From assembly GCA_002315535.1 (NCBI GenBank), contig DCHA01000029.1, positions 1 to 64,000 on the forward strand: a stretch of DNA of 64,000 nucleotides, read 5' to 3'. A program made the position numbers and the translations under genes. Within the stretch, counting starts at the first letter, position 1. Every line of letters starts with the position of its first letter. This DNA comes from Firmicutes bacterium UBA1764 (lineage in GTDB: Bacteria; Bacillota; Clostridia; Peptostreptococcales; Anaerovoracaceae). Below are positions 21,652 to 31,562 of this stretch, piece after piece. The notes under the pieces are model-generated. The model ran no database searches. It had not been told where the DNA came from and was given only the letters and a program-made list of their open reading frames with translations.

Positions 21652-22998
21652 ATGACAGACACAACTATTACTGCAATCAGCAGCGCGCAGGCGGAGGCAG
21701 GAATTGGGGTTATCAGAATCTCAGGTCCGGAGTCTCTTAATATCGCAAAAAAAATTACAAACAGATCAGAGCTTAAGAATCGCTACATGCATTACTGCAA
21801 AATTATGCAGGGCGACAAAATTGTAGACGAGGCTCTGGTTTGCTATATGCAGCAGCCTCATACCTATACGGGTGAGGACGTTGTTGAAATTCAGTGCCAT
21901 GGTTCAAGTGCGTCACTTAAAGAAATTTTATCCATGATACTTGATGCCGGAGCAGAGATGGCTGAGCCCGGAGAATTTACAAAGAGAGCCTTCCTAAATG
22001 GTAAGATGGATCTTTCCCAGGCGGAAGCAGTAATAGATTTAATTAAAGCGAAAACAAAGAGATCGCTCGGGCTTGCCGCAAAGCAGCTTGGCGGAGCTCT
22101 TTCAAAAGAGGTAAGTGGAATAAGAGATGAGCTTAAAGAGCTTCTCATTCAGCTTACTGTTAATATGGATTATCCGGATGAGGATATCGAGGAAATTACC
22201 TATAATAAGATAGAAGATAGTTTATCATCGATAAACGATGAAATCTTTAAATTAATAGCACAAAGCGATGAAGGAAAGATTCTCAGAGAGGGACTATCCG
22301 TTGCAATTATAGGAAAGCCTAACGTAGGAAAATCCTCTCTAATGAATATTTTCATGGGCGAGGAACGCAGCATTGTTACCTCAGTTGCAGGAACGACCAG
22401 AGATACAATTGAAGAGAGTGCCCAGATTCGCGGCATTCCAATCAGGCTGATTGATACCGCGGGAATTCATCAGTCCGAGGATATAGTTGAAAAAATCGGA
22501 ATTGAAAAAAGTAAGCAGGCCTTTGAATCTGCACAGTTGGTTTTACTCATTCTTGATTCCTCAAAGAAATTATCAGACGAGGATAGAGAGTTGATTAACG
22601 CATCAAAGGATTCTGATGTAATAGTTGTTTTAAATAAAACAGATCTTCCTTCGGAAATTGATGAAGATGAATTAAAGGATATAAAGCTGATTAAAACAAG
22701 CTTTACAAATAATGAGGGCATTGATGATTTAAAGGATGCAATCGAAGAGTATATTAAGTCAGGCTCATCAGAAAGCAGAATTGATCCGGTCATTTCAAAT
22801 ATCAGACATATTAATTTAGTAAAGCTTGCAAATGCAGAAATTGCCCAGGCACTTGAAATGTGCAGAGCAAAGGAGGCAATAGATTTTATTGAGATTAATG
22901 TTAAGGCCGCTTTTGATTATCTTGGAGAAATAAGCGGGGATACCGCAAGCGGAGAAATAATAGACGAAATATTCAGCAGATTCTGTTTAGGTAAATAG
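21652..22998 (+). CDS. mnmE: tRNA modification GTPase MnmE
   Basis: With MnmG it forms the 5-carboxymethylaminomethyl group on wobble uridine 34. The true start is taken as ATG 21652 (MTDTTITAISSAQAEAGIGV, the family N-terminus); upstream in-frame ATGs lie inside khpB and in the terminator. The 448-residue protein has the N-terminal folate-binding domain, G domain GKPNVGKSSLMN, the switch region TSVAGTTRDTIEE, NKTD, and the C-terminal catalytic cysteine motif FCLGK. No Shine-Dalgarno is visible, and the terminator stem is immediately upstream. Confidence 0.95.
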   Translation: MTDTTITAISSAQAEAGIGVIRISGPESLNIAKKITNRSELKNRYMHYCKIMQGDKIVDEALVCYMQQPHTYTGEDVVEIQCHGSSASLKEILSMILDAGAEMAEPGEFTKRAFLNGKMDLSQAEAVIDLIKAKTKRSLGLAAKQLGGALSKEVSGIRDELKELLIQLTVNMDYPDEDIEEITYNKIEDSLSSINDEIFKLIAQSDEGKILREGLSVAIIGKPNVGKSSLMNIFMGEERSIVTSVAGTTRDTIEESAQIRGIPIRLIDTAGIHQSEDIVEKIGIEKSKQAFESAQLVLLILDSSKKLSDEDRELINASKDSDVIVVLNKTDLPSEIDEDELKDIKLIKTSFTNNEGIDDLKDAIEEYIKSGSSESRIDPVISNIRHINLVKLANAEIAQALEMCRAKEAIDFIEINVKAAFDYLGEISGDTASGEIIDEIFSRFCLGK

Positions 22999-23005
22999 GT
23001 AAAAA

Positions 23006-24832
23006 ATGGAAAAGAAATATTTAGGCAAATATGATATCGTCGTAATAGGAGCAGGACACGCAGGCTGTGAGGCCGCTCTGGCAGCCGCAAGAATGGGAAA
23101 GAAAACCCTGGTGTTTTCAATAAATCTTGAGGCGGTTGCAAATATGTTTTGCAATCCTGCGATAGGCGGAACAGGCAAGGGACATCTTGTAAGAGAAATT
23201 GACGCTCTGGGCGGATATATGGGGCAGTGCATCGATAAGACCTTTATTTCAAGCAGAATGCTTAACAGATCTAAGGGCCCGGCTGTTCACAGCCTCAGAG
23301 CTCAGGCGGATAAAAGAAAATACCACGAAGAGATGAAAAGGCATCTTGAGAAAATGCCGAATCTCTTTTTAAAGCAGGGCGAGGTTATTGATGTTGACTT
23401 TGATGAGGATAACAGGGTTAAGGGCGTTATGCTGAAAACCGGCTCTTATTATGAGTGCGACGCGGTTATCATCGCAACTGGGACCTTCCTCAGAGGAAAA
23501 ATATTTATCGGTGACAGCAACTATTTCAGCGGTCCGAACGGACTTGCGCCGAGCATGGAGCTTGCGGATAACCTGAAGGCCAAGGGCTTTGAACTGAGAA
23601 GGTTTAAGACCGGCACTCCTTGCAGAGCGCTTAGCTCTTCAATTGATTTCTCAAAAATGGAAAAGCAGGAAAATGATGAACATGTCGTCCCGTTTTCCTT
23701 TATGAACGATAATATTGATAAAGAGCAGGAGTATTGCTATTTAACCTATACGAATGCGGACACTCACAGGATTTTAAGAGATAATTTCAGCAGATCGGCT
23801 CTCTTTGGTGGAGACATCGAAGGCATCGGCCCAAGGTACTGCCCATCAATTGAGTCAAAGGTTGACAGGTTTGCAGACAAGAGCAGACATCAGTGCTTTG
23901 TTGAGCCCGAGGGTCTGAGCACCGAGGAAATGTATCTTCAGGGCATGTCATCCTCTATGCCTGAGGATGTCCAGCTCGCGTTTTACAAATCCATGGCAGG
24001 CCTTGAAAACATCGAGATTGTAAGGCCCGCATATGCGATTGAATACGACTGCATCGACCCTCTTGATATTAAGCTGAATCTTGAGCATAGAAAGTTCAAG
24101 GGATTTTTCTGCGCAGGTCAGTTTAACGGCAGCAGTGGATATGAAGAGGCCGCAGCTCAGGGCCTTATGGCCGGAGCTAATGCCGCTTTATGGCTTGATC
24201 ACAAGGATCCGTTTATTATCGACAGATCCGAGGGCTACATCGGAGTTCTCATCGATGACCTCGTAACTAAGGGTACAAATGAGCCGTACAGAATCATGAC
24301 CTCCAGAGCAGAGTACAGACTCGTGCTGCGCCAGGATAATGCTGACGACAGGCTTACTGAAAGAGGCAGGGAAATCGGTCTGGTTGATGATGAAAGATAC
24401 GAAAGATATTTAAGATATAAAAAGCTTAAGGAAGATGAGAAGGAAAGGCTGAAGAGCACTAAGTATAAGGGCCAGAGCCTTGCCGAGCTTTTAAAGCATC
24501 CGGAGAATACCTATGATTCTCTTGCGGAGATTGATCCTGACAGACCTGAGCTTCCTCAGTTTGTAAAGACCAAGCTTGAGGTTGAAATTAAGTACGAGGG
24601 TTATATTTCCAAGCAGCTCATCCAAATTGAGCGATTTAAGAAGCTCGAGAAGAAGGGGCTTCCGGGCGATATTGACTACAATGATATTGATGGGCTCAGG
24701 CTTGAGGCGCAGGAGAAGCTCAACGAGCTTAAGCCTACGTCGGTTGGGCAGGCGTCGAGAATCTCCGGGGTTTCGCCGGCAGACATTAACGTCATTCTCG
24801 TTTATCTTGAGAAATTAAGAAGAAGTCGGTAA
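23006..24832 (+). CDS. mnmG: tRNA uridine-5-carboxymethylaminomethyl modification enzyme MnmG
   Basis: FAD-dependent partner of MnmE. The 608-residue protein begins with the FAD-binding [17 protein letters not shown] and continues with [22 protein letters not shown]. It has the NAD-site region [10 protein letters not shown], the [25 protein letters not shown] motif and the C-terminal helical [17 protein letters not shown]. It follows mnmE by 7 bp, with an aggt Shine-Dalgarno. Confidence 0.98.
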   Translation: MEKKYLGKYDIVVIGAGHAGCEAALAAARMGKKTLVFSINLEAVANMFCNPAIGGTGKGHLVREIDALGGYMGQCIDKTFISSRMLNRSKGPAVHSLRAQADKRKYHEEMKRHLEKMPNLFLKQGEVIDVDFDEDNRVKGVMLKTGSYYECDAVIIATGTFLRGKIFIGDSNYFSGPNGLAPSMELADNLKAKGFELRRFKTGTPCRALSSSIDFSKMEKQENDEHVVPFSFMNDNIDKEQEYCYLTYTNADTHRILRDNFSRSALFGGDIEGIGPRYCPSIESKVDRFADKSRHQCFVEPEGLSTEEMYLQGMSSSMPEDVQLAFYKSMAGLENIEIVRPAYAIEYDCIDPLDIKLNLEHRKFKGFFCAGQFNGSSGYEEAAAQGLMAGANAALWLDHKDPFIIDRSEGYIGVLIDDLVTKGTNEPYRIMTSRAEYRLVLRQDNADDRLTERGREIGLVDDERYERYLRYKKLKEDEKERLKSTKYKGQSLAELLKHPENTYDSLAEIDPDRPELPQFVKTKLEVEIKYEGYISKQLIQIERFKKLEKKGLPGDIDYNDIDGLRLEAQEKLNELKPTSVGQASRISGVSPADINVILVYLEKLRRSR

Positions 24833-24841
24833 TATATAGAT

Positions 24842-25489
24842 ATGGAAGATTATAAGAGACTGATTTCCCTCGCGCTGGAGTGGAACGAAAAAATTAATAT
24901 TACAGCGATAACCGATCCGGACGAGTTCATGGAAAAGAATATCGTTGATAGTCTTGCGATTGTTGGGCTTGATGCTATTGAGAATGCCAACAATATCATG
25001 GATCTTGGGACAGGCGGCGGATATCCGGGCCTGCCTCTCGCAATGCACTATCCGGACAAATGTTTCGTATTGGTTGACTCCGTAAGTAAAAAGCTCAAGG
25101 TAATAGGCGACATCTGCGAAAAACTGGGCATTATGAACGTTGATACCGTCCACGGCAGAGTAGAGGATCTTGGGTGGCAGCCGGGAATGCGCGACAGCTT
25201 TGATCTGGTTGTTTCCAGAGCTGTTGCAAATATGGCGACTCTGGCAGAATATGCACTGCCTTTCGTAAAGAAGGGTGGACACTTCGTTGCCTATAAGACA
25301 GAAAACGCATTAGATGAGATAGCCGAAGCAAATAAAGCCATAGAAAAGCTTGGCGGAAGGCTTTCCAAAATAGAACGCATCGGCGACGGAAAAACTGGAC
25401 ATTTGCTCGTAGTTGTGGAAAAGTCTGTGGAAACACCTAAAGTTTTCCCCAGAAAGCCGGGAGAAGCAAAGAAAAACCCCATAATTTAA
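24842..25489 (+). CDS. rsmG: 16S rRNA (guanine527-N7)-methyltransferase RsmG
   Basis: The SAM-dependent methyltransferase of the 530 loop of 16S rRNA. At 215 residues it starts close to the conserved WNEKINITAITDPDEF and lacks the ~25 extra N-terminal residues seen in some homologues. Motif I is IMDLGTGGGYPGLPLAM. VSRAVANMATLAEYALP and GGHFVAYKT are also conserved. The usual order mnmG-rsmG-parA is kept. Confidence 0.95.
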   Translation: MEDYKRLISLALEWNEKINITAITDPDEFMEKNIVDSLAIVGLDAIENANNIMDLGTGGGYPGLPLAMHYPDKCFVLVDSVSKKLKVIGDICEKLGIMNVDTVHGRVEDLGWQPGMRDSFDLVVSRAVANMATLAEYALPFVKKGGHFVAYKTENALDEIAEANKAIEKLGGRLSKIERIGDGKTGHLLVVVEKSVETPKVFPRKPGEAKKNPII

Positions 25490-25500
25490 TAAACATATGA

Positions 25501-25521
25501 TATAATGTTCCACGTGGAACA
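25501..25521 (+). promoter_or_regulatory. parS centromere site overlapping the parA promoter
   Basis: TGTTCCACGTGGAACA (25506-25521) is a perfect 16-bp palindrome differing from the B. subtilis parS consensus at two symmetric positions. A TATAAT at 25501-25506 overlaps its first base. ParB bound here would both nucleate the segregation complex near oriC and cover the parA-parB promoter. Confidence 0.85.
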
Positions 25522-25541
25522 TTTTTTTAGGAGAATTTACA

Positions 25542-26312
25542 ATGGGTAAAGCAATAGCAATATTTAATCAAAAGGGCGGAGTAGGAAAGACTACTACCAA
25601 TATCAATCTGGCAGCATGTCTTGCAAACAGAGGAAAGAAAATTCTTGTGCTCGACATCGACCCTCAGGGCAATACAACCTCAGGACTTGGGCTTGTAAAA
25701 AAGAGCTTGGATTACACCAGCTATGATTTACTTGTTGATGATGAAATAAATACCGAGATGGCGATTTATAAGACTGCAACTCCGGGACTTGATATCATTC
25801 CCGCAAGTGTAGATCTTGCCGGAGCAGAAATAGAGCTGGTTCATATAGAGGGCAGAGAAAAGCGTTTAAAGAATGCGCTTGCCGGCATAAAGAACATATA
25901 TGACTATATCTTTGTAGACTGCCCGCCAAGCCTCGGACTCCTTACAATTAACGCACTTACAGCCGTTGACTCTGTATTAATTCCTATTCAGTGCGAATTT
26001 TATGCACTTGAGGGCGTTAGCCAGCTGGTTTCTACAGTTGAGATTGTCAGAGCCAATATGAATCCGAATCTTGAAATTGAGGGTGTAATACTTTCAATGT
26101 TCGACGGAAGAACAAATTTATCAATTCAGGTTGTTGACGAAGTAAAGAAATATTTCGGAAGCAAGCTTTATTCAACAGTTATTCCAAGAAACGTCAGACT
26201 TGCAGAAGCACCGAGCTACGGACTTCCTATCACCGCATATGATCCCAGATCAAAGGGTGCTATTGCATATGAAATGTTTGCAGAAGAATTTTTAAGGTCG
26301 GAGGATAAGTAA
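25542..26312 (+). CDS. parA: Chromosome-partitioning ATPase ParA (Soj)
   Basis: A Walker-type ATPase that binds DNA and moves or regulates origins together with ParB. It has 256 residues: deviant Walker A FNQKGGVGKTTT at residues 7-18, DIDPQGNTTSGLG, VDCPPSLGLLTINAL, and the DNA-binding surface near the C-terminal SYGLPITAYDPRSKGA. parS lies 20 bp upstream. The parB ATG overlaps its stop. Confidence 0.97.
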   Translation: MGKAIAIFNQKGGVGKTTTNINLAACLANRGKKILVLDIDPQGNTTSGLGLVKKSLDYTSYDLLVDDEINTEMAIYKTATPGLDIIPASVDLAGAEIELVHIEGREKRLKNALAGIKNIYDYIFVDCPPSLGLLTINALTAVDSVLIPIQCEFYALEGVSQLVSTVEIVRANMNPNLEIEGVILSMFDGRTNLSIQVVDEVKKYFGSKLYSTVIPRNVRLAEAPSYGLPITAYDPRSKGAIAYEMFAEEFLRSEDK

Positions 26313-27286
26313 TGGCAGCAAAAAAAGGTGGGCTCGGAAGAGGCCTTGGCTCCCTTCTCGGGGATTTAGACAGTAAGCCTATTTCAATATTTGAAACAAA
26401 GCCGGAAACAAAGAAGACTCCGGTAAAAAAACAATCCACAGTTTCCACAGTTGATAAGCCTGTGGAAAAGGTGCAAAAGGTGGAGAAATTAAAAAAGGAA
26501 GAATCTGGAAACGATTTTGCCGAGGGCGTCATCTATATTGCACTTGATGACATCAAGCCAAATTCAAAGCAGCCGAGAAAGGTTTTCAACGAAGAGGCCT
26601 TAGCAGAGCTGGCTGAATCCATAAAAGAGTACGGCGTAATTCAGCCTATTCTTGTCAGAAAATTTAAGAACGGCTATGAGCTTGTTGCCGGAGAGCGTCG
26701 CTGGAGAGCGGCAAGAAAAGCGGGCCTCAAGAAAATTCCTGCAATCGTAAGAGAGCTGACCGAGCAGCAAAACAGCTTGGTTGCCCTCCTCGAAAATATG
26801 CAGAGAGAAGACCTCAACATGATTGAAGAGGCATTAGGCCTTTCCAAGCTCATGGAGGATTACGGTCTTTCTCAGGAAGAAACCGCGAAGGCAGTTGGCA
26901 AGTCAAGACCGTATATTGCGAATGCACTCAGACTCTTAAAGCTTCCGAAGGAAGTTCAGGAGATGGTCGAGGATGGAAGACTTTCTGCAGGACATGCAAA
27001 GGCTATCGCAGGGCTTGAGAGTGCAAAGACACAAATCGAAGCTGCAAACAAGGCAGTAGCAGAAGGCTGGTCTGTAAGAAAGATCGAGTCCTATTCCAAT
27101 ACAAAGAAAAAGCCTGCAAAGAAAAAGGCAAAGAAGGACAACGGCTTTAAAGAGGTCGAAGAAAAGATCAGTCAAAATCTCGGAACCAAAATTAAAATCA
27201 GCGGATCCGAAACAAAGGGTAAGATTGAAATCGAATATTACTCAAGACTTGAGCTTGATCGTTTAATCGATATTCTTGGGGAATAA
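26312..27286 (+). CDS. parB: Chromosome-partitioning protein ParB (Spo0J)
   Basis: The 324-residue CTPase and parS-binding protein. The N-terminus KGGLGRGLGSLLGD interacts with ParA. Then come a variable linker (residues ~20-75), the ParB/Srx core with VRKFKNGYELVAGERRWRAARKAG and LLENMQREDLNMIEEA, the helix-turn-helix GLSQEETAKAVGKSRPYIANALRLL, and a C-terminal dimerisation domain after a Lys-rich spacer. Its cognate parS is at 25506-25521. Confidence 0.97.
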   Translation: MAAKKGGLGRGLGSLLGDLDSKPISIFETKPETKKTPVKKQSTVSTVDKPVEKVQKVEKLKKEESGNDFAEGVIYIALDDIKPNSKQPRKVFNEEALAELAESIKEYGVIQPILVRKFKNGYELVAGERRWRAARKAGLKKIPAIVRELTEQQNSLVALLENMQREDLNMIEEALGLSKLMEDYGLSQEETAKAVGKSRPYIANALRLLKLPKEVQEMVEDGRLSAGHAKAIAGLESAKTQIEAANKAVAEGWSVRKIESYSNTKKKPAKKKAKKDNGFKEVEEKISQNLGTKIKISGSETKGKIEIEYYSRLELDRLIDILGE

Positions 27287-27320
27287 TCGCTAATCGCTGA
27301 TTAACGATACATATATATAA

Positions 27321-27869
27321 ATGGAAGAAAAAAAGACTGTTAATATCTATACTGATGGGGCATGCTCCGGCAACCAGAACGATAGCAATATCGGAGGCTG
27401 GGGGGCTATTTTGGAGTACGGCCAGCATTGCAAGGAGCTTTGGGGTGGCGAAAAAAATACAACGAATAACCGCATGGAGCTTCTCGCTTTAGTGCGTGCG
27501 CTTTCTGCGCTTAAGACCAAGGGCCTCGAAATCAGAGTCTTTTCCGACAGCTCATACCTTATCAATTGCTTTAAAGAGAAATGGTATGCTAAATGGCAGA
27601 TGAACGGTTGGAAAACTTCCCAAAAGGCTCCGGTAGAAAATAAGGAGCTTTGGATCCAGCTCATTGATTTAATGAGCGACCAGGACATTAAATTTTATTT
27701 GGTTAAGGGACATGTTAATCTTAACGGAGACTCCGGAAAATTAAAAACAGCCTACATGAAATTTATAGATCATAACGGCATGTTTACTCTGGAAAATTTC
27801 CGCTATATCGTCGAGAAAAACAACAGAGCGGATGAGCTCGCCAATGTTTTTATTAACGAAAACAGATGA
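27321..27869 (+). CDS. rnhA: Ribonuclease HI
   Basis: Cleaves RNA in RNA-DNA hybrids. Active-site acidic residues are visible in IYTDGACSGN, NRMELLAL, VFSDSSYL and NNRADELAN. At 182 residues it is longer than the usual ~155 because of an insertion after KGHVNLN (about residues 133-165), so the last catalytic Asp comes late. The start has no clear Shine-Dalgarno. It overlaps rpoN by 4 bp (ATGA). Confidence 0.93.
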   Translation: MEEKKTVNIYTDGACSGNQNDSNIGGWGAILEYGQHCKELWGGEKNTTNNRMELLALVRALSALKTKGLEIRVFSDSSYLINCFKEKWYAKWQMNGWKTSQKAPVENKELWIQLIDLMSDQDIKFYLVKGHVNLNGDSGKLKTAYMKFIDHNGMFTLENFRYIVEKNNRADELANVFINENR

Positions 27870-29206
27870 ATTTTAATCTAGATGTTAACTTAAAATTGCA
27901 GCAAAAGCTGGCATTAACGCCGGAGCTGATACAGACTATAAAGATTTTGCAGCTGAATGCAGTGGATCTTAAGTCTTATGTTGAGGAGGAGCTTCTTTCC
28001 AATCCTCTTCTCGAAATAAACGAGGAGATTGAAAAGGAGAGGGTTTATGACGCGCTTTCTCATCGCTTTGCAAATCAGCACTACGTTGATGACGGAGATG
28101 AATATGACTACGAGGACTTTGTAAAGGCCCAGTGGTCTCTTTCTGATTTTCTTCATATGCAGCTTGCAATGGTTCCGGGGCTTGAAAAGAAAACTAGAGA
28201 TATAGCAGAGTACATCATTGACACTCTTGATGATAACGGCTACCGCACTGAAAGAGCTACGGAAATTGCCGCAAAGCTTGGCTTTACACATGACGAGGTC
28301 ATGAATGCAATTAAGGTTATCCAAGGGCTTGAGCCGGCAGGGGTATCTGCAAAGAGTCTTGAGGAATGCCTGAGGCTGCAGCTTGACAGGCTCGGAGAGC
28401 ATAATGAAATTTTCGAATGCATTATCAGCAAGCATCTGGAGGATCTCGCCGCAAATAGAATTTCTTTGATAGCAAAGGACTGCGAGATAGAAATAGATGA
28501 GTGCCAGGAATATTGCGATATTGTAAGAAGTCTGGATCCAAAGCCGGGCAAGCGTTATGGCAAAGGAGACGAAAACAGATATATTACTCCGGACTGTTAT
28601 TTAGATAATGTTGAAGGAGAGTTTTACGTTTCGGTAAACGAGGGCGATATCCCAAGGCTTCAGATGAGTAATTATTACACACGAATGAAGCAGGAGGCTT
28701 TAGGCGACGAGGCCACAATGTCTTATTTAAAGGAAAAAGTGGATTCTGCGATGTGGCTGATGAAGGGAATAGATCAGCGCAGACAGACCATACAAAATGT
28801 TGCCGAAGCAATAGTTGATTTTCAAAGAGAATTCTTTGAAAAGGGAAAAAGCTATTTAAGACCTATGACTCTGGCGGATATAGCAAGCAGAGTTGATGTT
28901 CACGAGTCAACAGTATCAAGAACTGTCAACGGAAAATACATTCAGACTCCGAGGGGACTCTTTGAATTAAAATATTTCTTTGGCGGCGGCACGGTAACTC
29001 TGGCCGGAGAAGAGATGTCTTCTTCACTCGTAAAAGACAAGATTGAAGAAATAGTAAAGAGCGAGGATCCGAAGCATCCTTATTCTGATGAAAAGATTAA
29101 GGCTCTGCTCGAGGAAAAATATAAGGTTAGCATCGCGAGAAGAACCGTTGCAAAATACCGTGAACAGCTTGGAATTCTCGGCACTTCCAAGAGAAAGAGA
29201 TACTAA
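27866..29206 (+). CDS. rpoN: RNA polymerase sigma-54 factor
   Basis: An alternative sigma factor that needs AAA+ enhancer-binding activators. The 446-residue protein starts with the Gln/Leu-rich activator-interacting region QQKLALTPELIQTIKILQLNAVDLKSYVEEELLSNPLLE, has the core-binding and -12 HTH region VDVHESTVSRTVNGKYIQTPRG, and ends with the RpoN box ARRTVAKYREQLGI. No activator gene and no clear -24/-12 promoter was noticed in the window, so its regulon lies elsewhere. Confidence 0.96.
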   Translation: MNFNLDVNLKLQQKLALTPELIQTIKILQLNAVDLKSYVEEELLSNPLLEINEEIEKERVYDALSHRFANQHYVDDGDEYDYEDFVKAQWSLSDFLHMQLAMVPGLEKKTRDIAEYIIDTLDDNGYRTERATEIAAKLGFTHDEVMNAIKVIQGLEPAGVSAKSLEECLRLQLDRLGEHNEIFECIISKHLEDLAANRISLIAKDCEIEIDECQEYCDIVRSLDPKPGKRYGKGDENRYITPDCYLDNVEGEFYVSVNEGDIPRLQMSNYYTRMKQEALGDEATMSYLKEKVDSAMWLMKGIDQRRQTIQNVAEAIVDFQREFFEKGKSYLRPMTLADIASRVDVHESTVSRTVNGKYIQTPRGLFELKYFFGGGTVTLAGEEMSSSLVKDKIEEIVKSEDPKHPYSDEKIKALLEEKYKVSIARRTVAKYREQLGILGTSKRKRY

Positions 29207-29251
29207 CTGTTAATATTTGGTCAAAAAGAAGAAACTTAACAGTAAAGATTC

Positions 29252-29268
29252 TGTAACACAATTGTAAT
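29252..29268 (+). promoter_or_regulatory. WalR box upstream of the secreted-protein/walH/walI/walJ/htrA operon
   Basis: TGTAAC-N5-TGTAAT matches exactly the WalR consensus of two TGT(A/T)A(A/T/C) half-sites 11 bp apart. Ten base pairs downstream is TGG-TAAACT (29279-29284), a plausible extended -10. Box directly followed by a -10 is the geometry of PhoB/OmpR-type activators that replace the -35. It implies control of this operon by the WalRK system encoded at 45991-48506. Confidence 0.7.
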
Positions 29269-29332
29269 ATTTATGTGGTAAACTATATATGTAATTAGTA
29301 GTAGTAGAATGCCGCAAGAAAGGAGGAGCATT

Positions 29333-29953
29333 ATGAAGCAAATAAAAAGAATACTTGTAATATGCCTTGCTGTATGCATGCTTTTAACAAGCTTTGCTTT
29401 TGCCGCTACACCAAGTGCAAGCTTGATTAGCCCGGTTGAAAACAGCATAGTTGCTGATGACCAGCTCCTTATTTCTATTAAGGTATTAGATAAAACAAAG
29501 ATCAGAGTTAACTTCTACGAGGAAAAGCTTGCAAGTCTTGATAAGGATGGAAAGCCTGTTCTCGATAAGGATAAGAAGGAAGTTCTTATCTCCTTTGATG
29601 TAAAGGATCTTAAGAAGGAAGATTTCGAAGACATTCAAAAGCTCTACGAAAAGGAAACCTTCAAGGAAGTTAAGATTGGTGATTCTTCACTTTACACAGG
29701 CGTAGGTGAAGCAGGCTATTTCACAAAGACTATTGAAAAGCTTGATCCGGGTCTTTACAGAATAAGCATTGAAGTTATTGGCAAGGATGACAAGGTAACA
29801 GAAAGCTACAGCAGCTTCGTTGCTCTTCAGGAAAAGCCGGTTGATGAAACAGCAACTAAGGCAGCAGTTGAAGCAGACAGCGTAAAGGTTGAGACTCAAA
29901 AGGTTAGCTTGGTTCAGACCTTAGTTAATTTCATTAAATCAATTATCAAGTAA
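29333..29953 (+). CDS. Secreted protein of unknown function in the wal operon
   Basis: I do not recognise the family. The start at 29333 has a perfect aaaggagg Shine-Dalgarno. Residues 1-25 are a Sec signal peptide (basic MKQIKRI, hydrophobic core, AFA-A cleavage site). The mature part, with ISPVENSIVADDQLLISIKV and LDPGLYRISIEVIGKDDKVTES, looks like one all-beta, Ig-like domain. It ends in an amphipathic VQTLVNFIKSIIK. It is the first gene after the WalR box and abuts the walH-like gene. Inference: an envelope protein tied to WalRK signalling. Confidence 0.8.
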   Translation: MKQIKRILVICLAVCMLLTSFAFAATPSASLISPVENSIVADDQLLISIKVLDKTKIRVNFYEEKLASLDKDGKPVLDKDKKEVLISFDVKDLKKEDFEDIQKLYEKETFKEVKIGDSSLYTGVGEAGYFTKTIEKLDPGLYRISIEVIGKDDKVTESYSSFVALQEKPVDETATKAAVEADSVKVETQKVSLVQTLVNFIKSIIK

Positions 29954-30999
29954 TGAAAAGAAAGCTTGATTTTATCGAAAATTTAAAAACAGCGATTCTA
30001 GTAGTATTGTTCTTGATAACAATACTACTTTTGTATTTATCTTATAATCAGGATGGCTCAAGCTTTAGCCTTGAGGAAATCCTTCCGGGTGGCCGCAGCA
30101 GCCAGGTGTCAATTGACGTTGATGAATATCTTGCTCCGAGCTATACAATTAAGGTCGGAGAAAACGGACACTACCTCATCACCTATAAAAATCAAATAAA
30201 AGCCTTTGAGGTTGCATCCGAATGTGCCCAGAGCCTTCTTTCCGCATCCAATATCGAAATAAGCGAAATTTCAGAAGAAGCATATAATCTTGTCTGCAGG
30301 GATATTAATTCTGTGCAGCTGATTTTCGATTACGATTTTCCGTTTGATGATTATTGTAAAAAGATATTGGGAAAGACTATCAAAAGACCGGATAATTTAA
30401 ATGGCTTTAGAAGTCTTCTTTTCTCAGATCAAATTAAATCCGATCTTTACATGAGAAACATGGCGGGAAATTGCTTCAAGATTTCTGTTGCGGAAAACTA
30501 TTATTCCACCGAGGCGCTTTCCAGAGTATTAAACTTTGACGGCGGCGAAATCAGGTTTATGGATATATACGAGCTCGGCTTTAAAAGCATTGGCGATGAT
30601 ATCGTAATTGCGTGGGATGAAATTCCGGAGCGCATATTTGGCGACACTCTTGATTTCGTAAGAAAGATTACAGATGGTCAGGGCAATGAAACCTATATGT
30701 ATGGCTACGGCCAGAAGAGACTTTCGATTAATGAAAGCTCCGGCTTTGAATATAAGTGTGATATCACAGGAACAAATACCCCGGATTTCTATACTGATCT
30801 TGAGGTTGCGCTGAAGTTTATTAAAGAAAAGCTTGATGTCAGCGAGGATCTTATTAAGATTAAGACAGTATCGACGATAGACGATGAAGGCGTAATTCTC
30901 AATCATTTTATCTTTGATACAGACGGTTATGCCATCGAGGCCGAGGTAAAAGCCGAGGATATCTCATATTTCAAAATAACAAATCAGGAGGCACTATGA
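29953..30999 (+). CDS. walH: WalH (YycH)-like membrane protein
   Basis: A 348-residue membrane-anchored protein: one N-terminal helix (about residues 12-30, ILVVLFLITILLLYLSY) and a large extracytoplasmic domain. Sequence similarity to B. subtilis YycH is weak; the assignment rests on topology, the YycI-like gene next to it, walJ and htrA downstream, and the WalR box. YycH and YycI control the WalK kinase in Bacilli. It begins at the stop of the secreted-protein gene. Confidence 0.65.
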   Translation: MKRKLDFIENLKTAILVVLFLITILLLYLSYNQDGSSFSLEEILPGGRSSQVSIDVDEYLAPSYTIKVGENGHYLITYKNQIKAFEVASECAQSLLSASNIEISEISEEAYNLVCRDINSVQLIFDYDFPFDDYCKKILGKTIKRPDNLNGFRSLLFSDQIKSDLYMRNMAGNCFKISVAENYYSTEALSRVLNFDGGEIRFMDIYELGFKSIGDDIVIAWDEIPERIFGDTLDFVRKITDGQGNETYMYGYGQKRLSINESSGFEYKCDITGTNTPDFYTDLEVALKFIKEKLDVSEDLIKIKTVSTIDDEGVILNHFIFDTDGYAIEAEVKAEDISYFKITNQEAL

Positions 31000-31523
31000 A
31001 TTGGTCAAGAGCAAAGACAATTTTGATAGCGATCCTGGTTTTGGTTAACGCTTTTCTTCTCTTCAATTATTTAAGAACAGAGTGGAAGTCTCAGCAGCAA
31101 ATTTCAGAGTCAACAAAATCAGCGGCATTATATCTCGAGGAAAGAGGTGTAAGCATAAGCTGTGATATTCCGGAAAAAAGCGAAAAGCTGCCGGTTATTC
31201 TTGTTAACTTTTCAAAGGGTGATGTTGGTGGCGGAATATACGATATTGATATCGATGGAACGATCATGGAAATCATCGGGCTTAAGGACTCCGCGTTTAT
31301 TAAGAACATTGAAATCACCGATAAGAAGATTGAAACCCTCCCTGCGTACACCGCTCTTTTAAAAAGCTACGGCAGCATAGAAGGTGAGATAACAAATATT
31401 CAGCTGATATATCTGGTTGACCGATCTGCATATGTCGGGCAGGAGGGCGAGGACACAGCGCTTCCATATTGGAAGATCAGTTCCGGGGAAAACTCCTATT
31501 ATTATTCTGCATTCGCCGAGTAA
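30996..31523 (+). CDS. walI: WalI (YycI)-like membrane protein
   Basis: A 175-residue protein with the family-like start MNWSRAKTILIAILVLVNAFLLFNYL (one membrane helix at residues ~8-26) and an extracytoplasmic two-layer domain. It overlaps the walH-like gene by 4 bp. In Bacilli YycI and YycH form a membrane complex with WalK. The kinase itself is encoded 14 kb away in this genome, an unusual split. Confidence 0.75.
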   Translation: MNWSRAKTILIAILVLVNAFLLFNYLRTEWKSQQQISESTKSAALYLEERGVSISCDIPEKSEKLPVILVNFSKGDVGGGIYDIDIDGTIMEIIGLKDSAFIKNIEITDKKIETLPAYTALLKSYGSIEGEITNIQLIYLVDRSAYVGQEGEDTALPYWKISSGENSYYYSAFAE

Positions 31524-31562
31524 TTTTCAGCTAATTTAAAGGAACAAGGACATAATATATAT

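Noticed and set aside
27866..29206. sigma-54 promoters in the window
   Set aside because: I looked for TGGCAC-N5-TTGC elements upstream of the operons and saw no convincing match; a genome-wide scan would be needed.
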